64,000 nt of DNA from the NCBI RefSeq assembly GCF_005502435.1, contig NZ_SCOU01000003.1, forward strand, positions 1 through 64,000, given 5' to 3'. The notes beneath the pieces were generated by a model. The model saw only the letters and a list, made by a program, of their open reading frames with translations, made no database searches and was not told the DNA's origin. Each line of letters begins with the position of its first letter. Position 1 is the first letter of the stretch. Positions 27,799-43,971 of the stretch are shown piece by piece. The stretch comes from Methylobacillus flagellatus (GTDB taxonomy: Bacteria; Pseudomonadota; Gammaproteobacteria; Burkholderiales; Methylophilaceae). A program made the translations under genes and the position numbers.

Positions 27799-29166
27799 TT
27801 ATTTCTTGATTTTTTGTGGCCGTTGCCAGCCGGTGATGGTGAATTGACGCACACGCGACATGGTCAGTTGCCCGGCCGGGGCTTCCTGCGTGATGGTGGA
27901 ACCGGCGGCGATGGTGGCACCCGCCTTGACGGTGACCGGTGCGACCAGCTGGGTGTCCGAGCCGACGAATACGTTGTCTTCGATCACAGTGCGGAATTTG
28001 TTGGCACCATCATAATTGCAGGTGATGGTCCCGGCCCCGATATTGACCTGTTTGCCTATGGTGGCATCACCCACATAACTGAGGTGATTGATCTTGCTGC
28101 CCACATCCACCTGCGCGTTCTTCAGCTCCACGAAGTTGCCCACATGGGCATCACGGCTCAACTCGGTGCCTGGACGCAAACGTGCGTAAGGCCCGATACG
28201 GCAATCTTCTGCCACCTTGGCCTGATCCATGTGCGTGTACGGGGCGATCTGGGTGCCTGCGCCTATGGTCGTGTCACGCAGCATGCTGTAAGCACCCACT
28301 TTCACGCCATCACCTAATTTGACGTGCCCTTCGAACACACAGCCTATGTCGATCTCGACATCACGACCTGCTTCCAGTGTGCCACGTACGTCTATGCGTG
28401 CAGGATCGGCCAGCGTCACCCCTGCCTGCAGTAGCTTGTATGCGGCGCGCAGTTGATAGACGCGCTCCACTGCGGCGAGATCCAGCTTGGAATTGACGCC
28501 AGCCACCTGCCATTCATCCTCGGTGATCTCGGCATGCACGGGCACGCCGTCACTCACCGCCATGGCCACGATATCGGTCAGGTAATACTCGCCCTGACTG
28601 TTCTGGTTGCTGAGTAAGGACAGCCACTTTTTGAGCCAGCGATTGGGCAGCGCCATGATGCCGCTGTTCACTTCGCGTATCTCGCGTTGGGCGGCGCTGG
28701 CGTCCTTGTGTTCCACGATGGCGATAACAGCACCTGCATGATCGCGCACGATGCGGCCATAGCCTGTTGGGTCCAGTTTTTCTACCGTGAGCAGTACCAG
28801 ACTGCTAGCCGCTTGCTGCAGCACGCGCTGGCAGGTCGCAGCCTCGATCAACGGTACATCACCGAGCAGGATCAGGCTGACACCATCGTCTTCCAGATGC
28901 GCGACCGCCTGCATGACCGCATGGCCGGTGCCCAGTTGCTGTGCCTGCTCCGCCCAGTGCAAGGCCTGTCCTGCAAAAGCCTGTGGTACAGCCTGACCGC
29001 CAAAGCCATACACCACCACGATCTTTTCAGGAGCAAGTTGATTTGCGCACAGGATCACGTGGCCCAGCAAAGGCCTGCCGGCGATGGCATGCAGCACTTT
29101 GGGCTTGTCCGAATGCATGCGTGTGCCCTTGCCAGCGGCAAGGATGACGATATTGAGTTTGTTCAT
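27799..29166 (-). CDS. glmU: Bifunctional UDP-GlcNAc pyrophosphorylase / GlcN-1-P acetyltransferase
   Basis: GlmU acetylates GlcN-1-P and then adds UMP, giving UDP-GlcNAc. The N-terminal uridyltransferase has [18 protein letters not shown]. The C-terminal left-handed beta-helix has hexapeptide repeats and [12 protein letters not shown] with the acetyl-CoA site. The length (455) is standard. glmU-glmS form an operon supplying wall precursors, downstream of the ATP synthase operon and its terminator. Confidence 0.98.
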   Translation of the reverse strand: MNKLNIVILAAGKGTRMHSDKPKVLHAIAGRPLLGHVILCANQLAPEKIVVVYGFGGQAVPQAFAGQALHWAEQAQQLGTGHAVMQAVAHLEDDGVSLILLGDVPLIEAATCQRVLQQAASSLVLLTVEKLDPTGYGRIVRDHAGAVIAIVEHKDASAAQREIREVNSGIMALPNRWLKKWLSLLSNQNSQGEYYLTDIVAMAVSDGVPVHAEITEDEWQVAGVNSKLDLAAVERVYQLRAAYKLLQAGVTLADPARIDVRGTLEAGRDVEIDIGCVFEGHVKLGDGVKVGAYSMLRDTTIGAGTQIAPYTHMDQAKVAEDCRIGPYARLRPGTELSRDAHVGNFVELKNAQVDVGSKINHLSYVGDATIGKQVNIGAGTITCNYDGANKFRTVIEDNVFVGSDTQLVAPVTVKAGATIAAGSTITQEAPAGQLTMSRVRQFTITGWQRPQKIKK

Positions 29167-29231
29167 GGGCCTGAAAGATTCATACGGGGAACAGTCACTA
29201 CGATTCTATCCAGTTGTGCGGTGATATAAAA

Positions 29232-29261
29232 CAAAAAAGGCAGCCTGAGCTGCCCTTTTTG
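29232..29261 (-). terminator. Terminator of the atp operon
   Basis: CAAAAAAGGCAGC-CTGA-GCTGCCCTTTTTG lies 78 bases beyond atpC, with a T run on the leftward strand and an A run on the other. Confidence 0.88.
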
Positions 29262-29339
29262 TAATGCACTGACCCTAAGGTCAGCGGCTGGTACTTGAAT
29301 ACGCCTGGCTCTAATTCGCCTTGCTTTAATTCGCCTTAC

Positions 29340-29765
29340 TTAGTGACCAGGCTTGCGCAGACGCTGGATGGCCTGCAGCTGGGCGATGGCTTCGGCCAGC
29401 TCGGCTTGCGCCGTTGCGTAGTCGATCTCGGAAGCGTTGTTCTTGAGCGCTTCTTCTGCAGCACGCTTGGCTTCCAGTGCCTTGGCCTCGTCCAGATCGG
29501 CACCGCGGATGGCGGTGTCAGCGAGCACGGTGATCACGCCAGGCTGCACTTCCAGGATACCACCCGAGACAAAGATCAGAACCTCTTCACTCTCGTTCGG
29601 CACCTTGACACGCAAGGGGCCGGGCTTGATGGTGGTGATCATGGGCGCGTGACGTGGGTAGATACCGACTTCACCCATGATCGCCGGGGCGGCAACAAAC
29701 TCTGCCAGCCCGGAGAAAATGGACTCTTCAGCACTTACTACGTCCAGATGTATCGTCATTGCCAT
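29340..29765 (-). CDS. atpC: ATP synthase epsilon subunit
   Basis: The epsilon subunit links the c-ring to the gamma stalk and inhibits ATP hydrolysis. The beta-sandwich part covers about residues 1-88 with [19 protein letters not shown], followed by the C-terminal helical hairpin with the acidic and alanine-rich repeats ([17 protein letters not shown]). It is the last gene of the operon. Confidence 0.96.
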   Translation of the reverse strand: MAMTIHLDVVSAEESIFSGLAEFVAAPAIMGEVGIYPRHAPMITTIKPGPLRVKVPNESEEVLIFVSGGILEVQPGVITVLADTAIRGADLDEAKALEAKRAAEEALKNNASEIDYATAQAELAEAIAQLQAIQRLRKPGH

Positions 29766-29808
29766 GTTGATCCTTGCTTCAATGCTTGGTGTTTGGAAGC
29801 CTGAATGA

Positions 29809-31248
<1,440 letters not shown>

Positions 31249-31255
31249 TTATTCG

Positions 31256-32119
31256 TTATACCGCGGCGGCGCCGCCCACAATTTCAGAGATTTCCTTGGT
31301 GATCGCTGCCTGGCGCGCCTTGTTGTAGACCAGCTTGAGCTCGCCAATGACGTTCTTGGCGTTGTCGGAAGCGGACTTCATCGCCACCATACGTGCGCTC
31401 TGTTCGGACGACATGTTCTCGGCCACGGCATGCAGCACCAGCGATTCCACGTAACGGATCATGAGCTGATCGATCACGCCCTTGGCTTCCGGCTCGTAGA
31501 TGTAGTCCCAGTGGCCCTGGGCACTGCCCATCTCTTCACCCGACAGTGGCAGCAGCTGCTCGATGACAGGCTCCTGCTTCATGGTGTTGATGAAACGGGT
31601 ATACACCACATGCAGCTGGTCGATCTCGCCGGCAATGTAGGCATCCAGCATCACCTTGACCGGGCCGATCAGCTTGTCCATGTGCGGACGGTCGCCCAGG
31701 CCGATCACGTGTGACTTGACCTTGGCACCGACACGGCCCATGAAACCGAAGCCCTTGTTACCGAGCGCACAGACGGAAACGCCCTTGCCTTCAGCTTCCC
31801 AGGCCTTCATCTGGTTCAGCGACAGACGCAGCACGTTGGTGTTCAAACCACCGCACAGGCCCTTGTCGGAACTGACCACGATGATGCCGACATTGGCCAC
31901 CTTCTCGCGAGTGATCACGAAAGGATGCTTGTACTCGGGGTTCGCCTTGGACAAGTGCGCCGCGACATTGCGGATCTTCTCGGCATAGGGACGAGCAGCG
32001 CGCATACGATCCTGCGCTTTGCGCATTTTCGATGCGGCGACCATCTCCATCGCCTTGGTGATCTTGCGCGTATTCTCTACGCTCTTGATCTTGGTTCTAA
32101 TCTCTTTACTACCGGCCAT
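31256..32119 (-). CDS. atpG: ATP synthase gamma subunit
   Basis: The central rotor shaft of F1. The N-terminal coiled helix [19 protein letters not shown] and the C-terminal helix [20 protein letters not shown] are the conserved ends that enter the alpha3beta3 core. The length (287) is standard. Confidence 0.97.
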   Translation of the reverse strand: MAGSKEIRTKIKSVENTRKITKAMEMVAASKMRKAQDRMRAARPYAEKIRNVAAHLSKANPEYKHPFVITREKVANVGIIVVSSDKGLCGGLNTNVLRLSLNQMKAWEAEGKGVSVCALGNKGFGFMGRVGAKVKSHVIGLGDRPHMDKLIGPVKVMLDAYIAGEIDQLHVVYTRFINTMKQEPVIEQLLPLSGEEMGSAQGHWDYIYEPEAKGVIDQLMIRYVESLVLHAVAENMSSEQSARMVAMKSASDNAKNVIGELKLVYNKARQAAITKEISEIVGGAAAV

Positions 32120-32144
32120 ATCTGGTTCGCCCTAGTCGGGTTAG

Positions 32145-33686
32145 TTAGTAAGCGTTGGTTGCCTTGAAGTCGCGGATCGCTGCTTCAACTGCCTTCTCGT
32201 CGTCGCCTGCCAGGTCCTTGGTGGACTCGATCTTGTCCATCAATGGCTTGTACTTGGAGTTCATAAAGGAATGCAGTGCGGATTCAAACGCCAGCGCCTT
32301 GTTGACCGGCACGTCGTCCAGATGGCCCTTGTTGGCAGCCAGCAGGGTCACTGCCATGGTGGACACGCTCAGTGGTGCGTACTGTGCCTGCTTCATCAGC
32401 TCGGTGTACATACGGCCACGTTCCAGTTGCTTGCGGGTGGCTTCGTCCAGATCGGAAGCGAACTGCGCGAACGCAGCCAGTTCACGGTACTGAGCCAGTG
32501 CCAGACGCACACCGCCGCCCAGCTTCTTGATGACCTTGGTCTGTGCTGCACCACCAACGCGGGATACGGAGATACCGGCGTTGATCGCAGGACGGATACC
32601 GGCGTTGAACAGATCGGTTTCCAGGAAGATCTGACCGTCGGTGATCGAGATCACGTTGGTTGGAACGAAGGCGGAAACGTCACCAGCTGCCGTTTCAATG
32701 ATAGGCAACGCGGTCAGGGAACCGGTCTTGCCCTTCACTTCACCGTTGGTGAACTTCTCGACGTAATCTTCATTGACGCGAGCAGCACGCTCCAGCAGAC
32801 GGGAGTGGATGTAGAACACGTCGCCTGGGTATGCTTCGCGGCCTGGTGGGCGGCGCAGCAGCAGGGAGATCTGACGGTAAGCGATCGCTTGCTTGGTCAA
32901 GTCATCGTAAACGATCAGGGCATCCTGACCACGGTCACGGAAGTATTCGCCCATGGTGCAACCAGCATACGGTGCAATGAATTGCAGCGCTGCGGAGTCG
33001 GAAGCGGTCGCGGCCACGATGATGGTGTATTCCAGCGCGCCATTCTCTTCCAGCTTGCGTACCACGTTGGCGATGGTCGAAGCCTTCTGGCCGATCGCGA
33101 CGTAGATACAGGTCATGTTCTGACCCTTCTGGTTAATGATGGCATCGACAGCCACGGCGGTCTTGCCGGTCTGACGGTCACCAATGATCAGTTCGCGCTG
33201 ACCACGACCGACTGGCACCATGGAGTCCACCGACTTCAGGCCGGTTTGTACCGGCTGGGAAACGGATTTACGTGCGATAACGCCAGGGGCGATCTTTTCG
33301 ATCTTGTCCGTCATCTTGGCGTTAACCGGGCCCTTGCCGTCGATAGGCTGACCCAGCGCGTTGACAACGCGACCGATCAGTTCAGGACCGACTGGCACTT
33401 CCAGGATCTTGCCGGTGCACTTGCAGGTGTCACCTTCGGTAATGTGTTCATAACTACCCAGCACCACAGCACCGACCGAGTCACGCTCCAGGTTCAGCGC
33501 CAGGCCAAAGGTGTTGCCGGGGAATTCGATCATTTCACCGGCCATCACGTTGGACAGGCCGTGGATACGCACGATGCCGTCGGTGACCGAGATGACCGTA
33601 CCCTGGGTGCGCACTTCGGCGCTGGGCGAGAAATTCTCTAATCTGGTTTTAATCAGCTCACTGATTTCTGATGTGGATAACTGCAT
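32145..33686 (-). CDS. atpA: ATP synthase alpha subunit
   Basis: The non-catalytic nucleotide-binding F1 subunit has P-loop [25 protein letters not shown] and the [20 protein letters not shown] signature. The 513-residue length equals that of E. coli. Confidence 0.98.
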   Translation of the reverse strand: MQLSTSEISELIKTRLENFSPSAEVRTQGTVISVTDGIVRIHGLSNVMAGEMIEFPGNTFGLALNLERDSVGAVVLGSYEHITEGDTCKCTGKILEVPVGPELIGRVVNALGQPIDGKGPVNAKMTDKIEKIAPGVIARKSVSQPVQTGLKSVDSMVPVGRGQRELIIGDRQTGKTAVAVDAIINQKGQNMTCIYVAIGQKASTIANVVRKLEENGALEYTIIVAATASDSAALQFIAPYAGCTMGEYFRDRGQDALIVYDDLTKQAIAYRQISLLLRRPPGREAYPGDVFYIHSRLLERAARVNEDYVEKFTNGEVKGKTGSLTALPIIETAAGDVSAFVPTNVISITDGQIFLETDLFNAGIRPAINAGISVSRVGGAAQTKVIKKLGGGVRLALAQYRELAAFAQFASDLDEATRKQLERGRMYTELMKQAQYAPLSVSTMAVTLLAANKGHLDDVPVNKALAFESALHSFMNSKYKPLMDKIESTKDLAGDDEKAVEAAIRDFKATNAY

Positions 33687-33711
33687 TACTCTGTCTCCTG
33701 ACCTTTAAGGT

Positions 33712-34248
33712 CTAACCTTTAAGCGTATAAGCCAATTCTTGTAATTGACCCTGAACGGAAGCATCAATCACCGTATCACCCAGCTCGATCTTGAGACCGC
33801 CGATGATTTCAGGTGCCAACTTGACACTCGCTTCTACCTTTTTGCCAAATTTGCGCTCCAGCTGTGCAACCACTGCCTTGATCTCGGCAGCACTGGGCTT
33901 TACCGCGGCAGTGATGACGGCATCCAGCACGCCTTCGTCTTGCGCCTTGAGCGCTTCGTACGCGGCAGCCACTTCCGGCAACAGGTCGAGGCGGTCATAT
34001 TCCACCAGCAGCCTGATCAGATTCTTGCCCGGCTCGTCCAGACGGTCGGCACAGACCGCCAGAAAGACACGCTCGAGCTCAACGCTCGAGGTTTTCGGAT
34101 CTTCGATCAGCGCACGCATTTGCGCGTCGTTGGCAACGGCAGCCGCGAAGGTCAGCATTTCTGACCAGCGCGACAGCGCGTTGTGTTCCTTTGCCAGGCG
34201 GTAAGCCGCCACAGCGTAAGGTCTGACTATCGTGATTGCTTCAGCCAT
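33712..34248 (-). CDS. atpH: ATP synthase delta subunit
   Basis: The peripheral stalk cap on F1, 178 residues. The N-terminal helical domain begins with RPYAVAAYRLAKEHNAL, and the C-terminus has the conserved IIGGLKIELGDTVIDASVQGQL. It lies between atpF and atpA at short spacings. Confidence 0.96.
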   Translation of the reverse strand: MAEAITIVRPYAVAAYRLAKEHNALSRWSEMLTFAAAVANDAQMRALIEDPKTSSVELERVFLAVCADRLDEPGKNLIRLLVEYDRLDLLPEVAAAYEALKAQDEGVLDAVITAAVKPSAAEIKAVVAQLERKFGKKVEASVKLAPEIIGGLKIELGDTVIDASVQGQLQELAYTLKG

Positions 34249-34260
34249 GGTCGCTTACTC

Positions 34261-34731
34261 TCACAGCTCGTTGGCAATGGTTTTCAGCATGTCAGCGTGT
34301 GCCTTGGCGTCGATCTCTTTGCGCAGGATCTTCTCTGCGCCAGCAACCGCCAGTGCGGAGACCTGCTGACGCAGACCTTCCTTGGCACGATTCACTTCCT
34401 GCTCGATTTCAGCCTTGGCACCAGTGATGATGCGGTCGCCTTCAACCTTGGCGTTGCCTTTTGCCTCTTCTACGATCTCACTGGCGCGCTTATCAGCTTG
34501 CGCAATGATGTCAGAAGCCTTTTCCTTGGCAGCATTCAGTTCCTGGTTCGCCTTTTTGGCAGCGAGCTCCAGTTCATGTTTGCCACGATCGGCGGCAGCC
34601 AGTCCGTCGGCGATTTGCTTTTGCCGCGCAGCCAGCGCATCCATGATCGGTGGCCACACGAACTTCATGCAGAACCAGACGAACAAAGCGAACATGATCG
34701 CTTGGGCAATAAGGGTTGCATTGATATTCAT
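34261..34731 (-). CDS. atpF: ATP synthase b subunit
   Basis: The peripheral stalk has one N-terminal membrane segment ([20 protein letters not shown]) and a long charged, alanine-rich coiled coil to residue 156. The length matches E. coli b exactly. Confidence 0.97.
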   Translation of the reverse strand: MNINATLIAQAIMFALFVWFCMKFVWPPIMDALAARQKQIADGLAAADRGKHELELAAKKANQELNAAKEKASDIIAQADKRASEIVEEAKGNAKVEGDRIITGAKAEIEQEVNRAKEGLRQQVSALAVAGAEKILRKEIDAKAHADMLKTIANEL

Positions 34732-34767
34732 GCAAAGACCTTTCCGTGATTAATTTTCAGGATGCCC

Positions 34768-35034
<267 letters not shown>

Positions 35035-35054
35035 TTATAAAGTTGCTTGAAAAA

Positions 35055-35924
<870 letters not shown>

Positions 35925-35946
35925 TTAACCATCAATAAAAACATCT

Positions 35947-36387
35947 TCACGCGTTATTGCGTGCTTTCCCCTGACTGAACACACTCATCAGGGAAACCAA
36001 TATCAGCGCCGACTGGGCAATGACAAAGCCAAGCATGACATGCAGTGGTGACAGCTGCATCTTCAGCATGCCGATCACCAACAAACATATGACAACAAAA
36101 AACCGCTCCACTACGGAACGGTACATCATGCCCAACTGCTTGCCCGCACTTTGCAAGTTTTTGCGTTGATGCATGCGCCATACCAGCAATAGCACATTAC
36201 TCAACGCGCAAACACCACCCCAGACCAGAGACTTGGCGATATCGATACGTTCACCGTATATCGCCAACACTGCGCAGATCGTGATCAACATAAATTGCAG
36301 GCAGATGACACGAAGGCCATAACTGCTCTCTGCAGCAAATGTTTTTGCACCAGACAACAAGGACTTGGATACTATCAATGAATGCAA
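35947..36387 (-). CDS. atpI: ATP synthase subunit I
   Basis: This small hydrophobic protein with about four membrane segments, first in the atp operon, helps c-ring assembly in other species. No ATG is available near the N-terminus; TTG 36387 gives 146 residues, and a TTG three codons later (36378) is also possible. It lies 17 bases after parB, so the segregation and ATP synthase genes may share transcripts. Confidence 0.85.
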   Translation of the reverse strand: MHSLIVSKSLLSGAKTFAAESSYGLRVICLQFMLITICAVLAIYGERIDIAKSLVWGGVCALSNVLLLVWRMHQRKNLQSAGKQLGMMYRSVVERFFVVICLLVIGMLKMQLSPLHVMLGFVIAQSALILVSLMSVFSQGKARNNA

Positions 36388-36404
36388 TCCCTGTCAAACC
36401 GGCG

Positions 36405-37259
36405 CTAGTCGGCGCGTATGCCGATGCGCGCCAGGATACCTTGCAGCTGATCCAGTGATTTATAGTCCACCACCAACTTGCCTGCGCCACGCGCCTGATG
36501 CTGGATGGTGACATTGGCGCCCAGCTGCTCGCTGGCGGATTCCTGCAGACGCAGCACGTCACGGTCCGGCTCTACCACCGGGCGCGGCGCGCTCGCTTCG
36601 GGCTGATTAGCCAGCCGCTCGGCTTCGCGCACGGACAGGCGCTCCAGCGCGATCTTTTCGGCCAGCATGATCTGGCGGGCGGGCTCTAGGGTCAACAGTG
36701 CACGTGCATGGCCCATTTCCAGCTTGCCCTGCATCAACAACTCCTGCACGGCAGGGTTGAGGTTTAGCAAGCGCAGCAGATTGGTCACCGCCGTGCGCGA
36801 ACGTCCGACCGCCTGCGCGGCCGCTTCGTGGGTCAGGGCGAATTCGTCGATGAGGCGCTTGATGCCGCTCGCTTCTTCCAGTGGATTGAGGTTCTCGCGC
36901 TGGATGTTCTCGATGAGCGCCATGGCCAGCGCAGCCTCGTCGGCGATCTCGCGCACCAGCACCGGCACTTCCGTCAGGCCTGCCAGCTGGGAAGCACGCC
37001 AGCGACGCTCACCCGCAATGATCTCGTAACGTCCGCCCGCGACCGCTCGCACGATGATAGGCTGCATGATGCCCTGCGCACGGATGGATTCGGCCAGACT
37101 TTCCAGCGAAGCCTGATCCATGTGCGTGCGCGGCTGGTATTTGCCGGGCTGCAATTCGCTCACGTTCAACGTGCGTAGCGTGTCCTGCTCACTCACACTC
37201 TGCATGTCGCCAGACAACAAGGCATCCAGCCCCCGTCCCAAGCCTTTGGGTTTTACCAT
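36405..37259 (-). CDS. parB: Chromosome partitioning protein ParB
   Basis: ParB is a CTP-dependent DNA clamp that loads at parS and spreads. The KGLGRGLDALL N-terminus, GERRWRASQLAGL (CTP/arginine patch region), the ENIQRENLNPLEEA motif and the HTH around THEAAAQAVGRSRTAVTN are present. Its ATG overlaps the parA stop (TAATG). Three parS-like sites lie within 15 kb. Confidence 0.97.
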   Translation of the reverse strand: MVKPKGLGRGLDALLSGDMQSVSEQDTLRTLNVSELQPGKYQPRTHMDQASLESLAESIRAQGIMQPIIVRAVAGGRYEIIAGERRWRASQLAGLTEVPVLVREIADEAALAMALIENIQRENLNPLEEASGIKRLIDEFALTHEAAAQAVGRSRTAVTNLLRLLNLNPAVQELLMQGKLEMGHARALLTLEPARQIMLAEKIALERLSVREAERLANQPEASAPRPVVEPDRDVLRLQESASEQLGANVTIQHQARGAGKLVVDYKSLDQLQGILARIGIRAD

Positions 37260-38068
37260 TACTCGACTTCCTGTACGTTCAATTGCTTGTCAGCTTTCGC
37301 TTTTTCTTGTGCGGCGCGATTGATCATCTCGCCCGCCAGTGCCAGGTAGGCCTGTGCGCCCTTGGACGCGCGGTCATAGATCAGCACCGGCATGCCATAG
37401 CTGGGCGCTTCGGCCAGCCTGACATTGCGCGGGATCACGGTGCGGTACACCTTGTCCCCAAAATGCTGGGACAACTCGGCGGACACCTGCTGCGCCAGCA
37501 TATTGCGGTTGTCGAACAAGGTGCGCAGCAGACCCTCGATCTCAAGACCAGGGTTGAGGTGAGCACGCACTTTCTTGATGGTGTTGACCAGATCGGACAG
37601 GCCTTCCAGCGCGTAGTATTCGCATTGCATGGGGATCATCACCGCATGCGCGGCGGTGAGCGCGTTGACGGTCACCAGATTCAGTGCCGGCGGGCAATCG
37701 ATCAGCACATAGTCGTAGTGCTGCGTCATTTCGGCCAGCGCCACCTTGAGCCGGGTCTCGCGGGCGATCTCGTTGACCAGTTCCACCTCGGCACCCGCCA
37801 GCTCACGGTTGGCTGGCACCACGTCGAATTTGCCTTCGCCCGAGCTGACCGTCACCTCCTGCAGGGAATTCTGGCCAATCAGCACATGATATACGGTGCG
37901 TTTCAGGGCGGATTTATCCAGCCCACTGCCAGTGGTGGCATTCCCCTGCGGATCCAGATCAATGAGCAGCACACGGCGTTTGGTAGCGGCGAGGCTGGCC
38001 GCCAGATTGACACAGGTGGTGGTCTTGCCTACTCCACCCTTCTGATTGGTAATGGCCAGGATACGCAT
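37259..38068 (-). CDS. parA: Chromosome partitioning ATPase ParA (Soj)
   Basis: This Walker-type ATPase moves ParB-parS complexes. The deviant P-loop KGGVGKTTCVNLAASLA starts at about residue 10, with LLIDLDPQGNATTG and DYVLIDCPPALN following. The 269-residue length and the lack of an N-terminal HTH fit chromosomal Soj. It lies 10 bases after rsmG. Confidence 0.96.
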   Translation of the reverse strand: MRILAITNQKGGVGKTTTCVNLAASLAATKRRVLLIDLDPQGNATTGSGLDKSALKRTVYHVLIGQNSLQEVTVSSGEGKFDVVPANRELAGAEVELVNEIARETRLKVALAEMTQHYDYVLIDCPPALNLVTVNALTAAHAVMIPMQCEYYALEGLSDLVNTIKKVRAHLNPGLEIEGLLRTLFDNRNMLAQQVSAELSQHFGDKVYRTVIPRNVRLAEAPSYGMPVLIYDRASKGAQAYLALAGEMINRAAQEKAKADKQLNVQEVE

Positions 38069-38078
38069 GAGGTCCTTG

Positions 38079-38731
38079 TCAGGCAGCCGCTTGGGCGGTC
38101 GCGGTCAGATTGGGCAGAAAAACCAGGTGACGCTGTGCATCCAGACCAGGCACGATCAGCGGTACGATCGCTGAAGGTGTTGGCGCCGAAGGCTCGCGGC
38201 TGATCTGCGCCAGTTCGTCATGCGGATACACCCCCTTCATCGCCAGCCATAGGCCTTGCGGGCGACACAGATGTGCAGTCAGCGTGAGAAACAATTGCAA
38301 CTCCGAGAATGCGCGCGAGATCACCACATCGAACGGCTGCTCAGGCTGGAACTGCTCGACGCGGCTGCACACCACCTGCAGGTTATCGATCTGCAGTTCG
38401 GCCTTGACCTGGCGCATGAAGCTGGTTTTCTTGTGGCTGGAATCCAGCACCGTGACCTGCAAGTCGGGCAGACACAGCGCCAGCGGAATGCCAGGCAAGC
38501 CCGCACCACTGCCCACGTCCAGCAGGCGTTCAGCCTGGATGTGCGGCAGTATCACCAGACTATCCAGCAGATGCAGCGTGACCATCTCGTCGGGGTCACG
38601 CACCGCCGTCAGGTTATGTACCTTGTTCCACTTTTGCAGCAAGGCCAGATAAGCCAGCAAACGCTCGACCAGCTCGGCGCTCAAGACGAGGCCAGCCTGT
38701 TGCAGCCCCTGCTCCAGTTTCAGCTTGAGAC

Positions 38732-38735
<4 letters not shown>
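38079..38735 (-). CDS. rsmG: 16S rRNA m7G527 methyltransferase
   Basis: RsmG methylates G527 of 16S rRNA (E. coli numbering); loss gives low-level streptomycin resistance in other species. The SAM motif is [18 protein letters not shown], followed by [14 protein letters not shown]. The gene overlaps the mnmG stop by four bases. Confidence 0.96.
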
Positions 38736-40633
<1,898 letters not shown>

Positions 40634-40702
40634 GTTGCTAATATCCAGCCTTGAATGCGCCCTATGTTACTTGATTGCAGGTGGTTCGTCATGCCTGCCG
40701 GT

Positions 40703-40716
40703 GTTTCACGTGGAAC
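40703..40716. promoter_or_regulatory. parS-like ParB site (mnmE-mnmG gap)
   Basis: GTTTCACGTGGAAC fits GTTYCACGTGRAAC, the core of the widely conserved chromosomal parS. It lies 3.4 kb from parB, between mnmE and mnmG, and has one asymmetric base. Confidence 0.82.
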
Positions 40717-40722
40717 GGAGGG

Positions 40723-42072
40723 CTATTTTCCTATGCAGAAACGGCTGAATATTTCGCCTAGCAGATCATCCGGGGTGAACTCGCCCGTGATGCTGCCAAG
40801 TGCGTCCTGCGCTAGTCGCAATTCTTCGGCCAATAATTCGGGTTGATGCAGCTGGTCTACGGCATATTGCAAGTGAGTGTCCACTACGGACAAGGCTTGC
40901 AAATGTCTGGCGCGGGCCATGAACACGCCTTCCCCACTCGGCTGCCAGCCAGCCAGCTGCAACAGGTGCTGGCGCAACAGCTCGATACCGTCGCCATGTT
41001 TGGCGGAAACGAACAGATGCGTTTCCTGATCACGCAGCTCGCTACGCGGCTGCTCTGCGCTAAGGTCTATCTTGTTGTGCAGCCACACACGCGGCAGATT
41101 TGCGGGCAGGCGCGCCAGAATAGCGGCCTCCACCCCGGTGATGCCGTGCTGGGCATCCACCAGCAGGATGGCGGCATTAGCGGTCTCCAGCGCACGCCAG
41201 GTACGTGCGATGCCCATTTGCTCGACTTCGTCTGCTGTGTCGCGCAGGCCCGCGGTGTCGATGACATGCAAAGGCACGCCTTCGATCTGGATCAGGCTGC
41301 TGATGGTGTCACGCGTGGTACCGGCGATGGGCGTCACAATGGCGACCTCTTCCCCCGCCAGACGGTTCATCAGGCTGGATTTGCCTACATTGGGCTGGCC
41401 CACCAGCACCACACGTATGCCTTCGCGCAGCAAGTTACCCTGACGCGCACTGGCATGCAGCTGCTGCAAGGCAGCACTCACCTCTTCCAGCTTGGCACGC
41501 ACGCCACCCTGAGTGATGAAATCGATATCTTCTTCGGGGAAGTCGAGGCAAGCCTCGACATAGAGCCGCAGGCGGATCAGGCTGTCCAGCAGCACCTGCA
41601 CACGCTGCGAGAATTCCCCGGACAGGGAACGCACCGCACTGCGCGCTGCTTCCGCGGTAGCCGCATTGATCACATCGGCGACGGCTTCTGCCTGGGCAAG
41701 ATCAAGTTTGTCATTGAGATAGGCACGGCGCGTGAATTCGCCCGGCTCGGCCTGGCGTGCGCCCAGGCTCAGGCAACGCGCCAGTAAAAGCTGCATGAGT
41801 GCAGGCCCGCCGTGGGCTTGCAGCTCCAGTACATCTTCACCGGTGTAGGAATTGGGGCCAGGATAATAGATCGCGATGCCACGATCGATGAGGCTGCCAT
41901 CGGCATCCTTGAAGCCAAGGTAGGCGGCGTGACGCGGGGCCGGACAGTCCCCTAGCACCGCGTCCGCGACCAACGCACTGGCCGGGCCAGAGACGCGCAC
42001 CACACCAATACCGCCCGCCCCGGCTGCGGTGGCGATGGCGGCAATGGTGTCAGCTGGCTCAGCGGCCGCCAT
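40723..42072 (-). CDS. mnmE: tRNA modification GTPase MnmE
   Basis: MnmE partners MnmG. The N-terminal folate-binding domain begins [20 protein letters not shown]; the GTPase domain has [12 protein letters not shown] and DTAGLRDT; the C-terminus ends FCIGK with the conserved cysteine. The start is set at ATG 42072 with AAAGGAA upstream, giving 449 residues and a 14-base overlap with the end of yidC. Confidence 0.96.
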   Translation of the reverse strand: MAAAEPADTIAAIATAAGAGGIGVVRVSGPASALVADAVLGDCPAPRHAAYLGFKDADGSLIDRGIAIYYPGPNSYTGEDVLELQAHGGPALMQLLLARCLSLGARQAEPGEFTRRAYLNDKLDLAQAEAVADVINAATAEAARSAVRSLSGEFSQRVQVLLDSLIRLRLYVEACLDFPEEDIDFITQGGVRAKLEEVSAALQQLHASARQGNLLREGIRVVLVGQPNVGKSSLMNRLAGEEVAIVTPIAGTTRDTISSLIQIEGVPLHVIDTAGLRDTADEVEQMGIARTWRALETANAAILLVDAQHGITGVEAAILARLPANLPRVWLHNKIDLSAEQPRSELRDQETHLFVSAKHGDGIELLRQHLLQLAGWQPSGEGVFMARARHLQALSVVDTHLQYAVDQLHQPELLAEELRLAQDALGSITGEFTPDDLLGEIFSRFCIGK

Positions 42073-43702
42073 TTCCTTTTTTCTTGGCCGCTGCGCGCTC
42101 GGTGGCGCGGTTGATCTGCCATTGCTGGGCAATGGAGAGTACGTTGTTGACCAGCCAGTAAAGGACCAGGCCTGCCGGGAAGAAGAAGAAGAACACGCTG
42201 AATACGATAGGCATGATCATCATGACCTTGGCCTGGATCGGGTCGGTCGGCGCCGGGTTCAGCTTGGTCTGGATGATCATGGTGGCGCCCATCAGGATGG
42301 GCAGCACGTAGTAAGGGTCGATCGCAGACAGGTCGGTGATCCACAGCATGAACGGTGCATGACGCATCTCCACACTACCCAGCAACACCCAGTACAGCGC
42401 GATGAATACCGGGATCTGCACCAGGATAGGCAGACAGCCACCCATGGGGTTGATCTTCTCGGTCTTGTACAGCTCCATCATGGCCTGCTGCATCTTTTGC
42501 TTGTCGTCGCCGAACTTCTCTTTCAGGCTTTGCAGTCGCGGCGCGATCTCGCGCATGTGCGCCATGGAGCGGTAGCTGGTCGCCGACAATGGATAGAACG
42601 CCAGTTTGATCAGCACGGTCAGCAGGATGATGGCCACCCCCCAGTTATGCACCACACCCTGGATCGCGGACAACACCCAGAACAGCGGCGCAGCGATCAC
42701 GGTCAGCCAGCCATAATCCACGGTGTATTCGAGACCAGGCGCTACGGTTTCCAGCGTGGACTGGGTCTGTGGGCCCGCGTAAAGCTGGGCCGTCTGAGTC
42801 AAACTGGCGCCAGGTGCCAGCGTGCCCAGTGGGCTGATGCTACCCAGCGAGAAGATCTTGTCGCTGAGTTTCTTGGTGTAGTACTCGCGGCTTTGCTGCG
42901 CTGCCGGGATCCAGGCACTGACAAAGTAATGTTGGACCAAACCGATCCAGCCGTCTTTGCTGGATTTGGACAGGTCCTGTTTGGCCATATCGCCGAAGGG
43001 GACTTTTTTGAACTTGTCGGCATCGGTGAAATACGCGCCTCCCGTGAAGGTGGGCATCATGGCCGAAGCCTTGTTGGATTCACTGTCATGCACGATCTGA
43101 TAGTAGACCGAAGGCTGTAAGGCATTTGCGCTGTTGTTGCGCACTTCGTAGCCTACCTCGATCACGTAACTGCCGCGCTTGAAGCGGTAGATCTTGTCCA
43201 CTTCCACACCCTCACCCACCCAGTTCAGCCGCACTTCCAGCTGATCCGTGCCATCTGCCAGCTGATAACTGCTTTGGCTGCTGGTGAACTCGGCTTTGTG
43301 TGTAGGCAGGTTACTGCCCAGCAAACCGGTCTGGGCCACATAGATGGCTGGCGCGTTACGGTCATTCATGAGCACGAAAGGCTGATTTTCCTTGCTATCG
43401 GCCAGATGCTGGCTCAACTCCAGGCGACGCAGGTCACCGCCCTGGGTATCGATCTCGGCCTTGAACAGGTCGGTGCTGACCTGGATACGTTGTCCACTGG
43501 CTAACTGGAAACCGCTTTCAGCCGGAACTTCCTGATTCGCCGCGGCAGCTGGTGCGGACGGAACGCTGCTATCGCCTGCCTGCGCTATTGCCGTTGTTTG
43601 TGTCTGAGCTACTGCGGGCGCATTCTGCTTTTGCCAGGAATCCCACAACATCAGCAGTGAGAACGAGAAAATCACGAATAAAATGAGTCGCTTGGTATCC
43701 AT
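42059..43702 (-). CDS. yidC: Membrane protein insertase YidC
   Basis: YidC inserts and folds inner-membrane proteins, including ATP synthase subunits. It has an N-terminal anchor ([18 protein letters not shown]), a large periplasmic domain to about residue 340, then the conserved core with [20 protein letters not shown] and a basic C-terminus. ATG 43702 was chosen over a TTG three codons earlier. Length is about 547 residues. Confidence 0.97.
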   Translation of the reverse strand: MDTKRLILFVIFSFSLLMLWDSWQKQNAPAVAQTQTTAIAQAGDSSVPSAPAAAANQEVPAESGFQLASGQRIQVSTDLFKAEIDTQGGDLRRLELSQHLADSKENQPFVLMNDRNAPAIYVAQTGLLGSNLPTHKAEFTSSQSSYQLADGTDQLEVRLNWVGEGVEVDKIYRFKRGSYVIEVGYEVRNNSANALQPSVYYQIVHDSESNKASAMMPTFTGGAYFTDADKFKKVPFGDMAKQDLSKSSKDGWIGLVQHYFVSAWIPAAQQSREYYTKKLSDKIFSLGSISPLGTLAPGASLTQTAQLYAGPQTQSTLETVAPGLEYTVDYGWLTVIAAPLFWVLSAIQGVVHNWGVAIILLTVLIKLAFYPLSATSYRSMAHMREIAPRLQSLKEKFGDDKQKMQQAMMELYKTEKINPMGGCLPILVQIPVFIALYWVLLGSVEMRHAPFMLWITDLSAIDPYYVLPILMGATMIIQTKLNPAPTDPIQAKVMMIMPIVFSVFFFFFPAGLVLYWLVNNVLSIAQQWQINRATERAAAKKKGNGGR

Positions 43703-43753
43703 AGGGGTCAATCTTGCAATGTGGTTGCAGGGAAAGTGGAAGTAAGGCCGTAC

Positions 43754-43963
43754 TTAGGGCACTGGATCGATTCCACCCGGGTGCCAGGGATGACAACGTG
43801 CCAGACGCCGTATGGTATAGGCAAATCCACGTAGCGCGCCATGTTTTCGAATGGCTGCGATGCCATAATGAGAGCAGGTGGGGCTGAAGCGGCACTGTGT
43901 GCCGAAATAAGGACTGAGCGCTATCTGATATAGCCTGATCAACGCTATCAATATTTTTGCCAT
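43754..43963 (-). CDS. yidD: Membrane protein insertion efficiency factor YidD
   Basis: This small amphipathic protein (69 residues) assists YidC. It contains LYQIALSPYFGTQCRFSPTC, a run that includes two of the three conserved cysteines, then ends CHPWHPGGIDPVP. It lies 8 bases after rnpA, as in most proteobacteria. Confidence 0.96.
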   Translation of the reverse strand: MAKILIALIRLYQIALSPYFGTQCRFSPTCSHYGIAAIRKHGALRGFAYTIRRLARCHPWHPGGIDPVP

Positions 43964-43971
43964 CAAAGCCT

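Noticed and set aside
32271-33641. Rightward frame of 456 codons opposite atpA, with similar ones opposite atpD, mnmG, accC and gltA
   Set aside because: These all mirror strongly conserved genes and have histidine/glutamine-rich shadow composition; no independent coding evidence.
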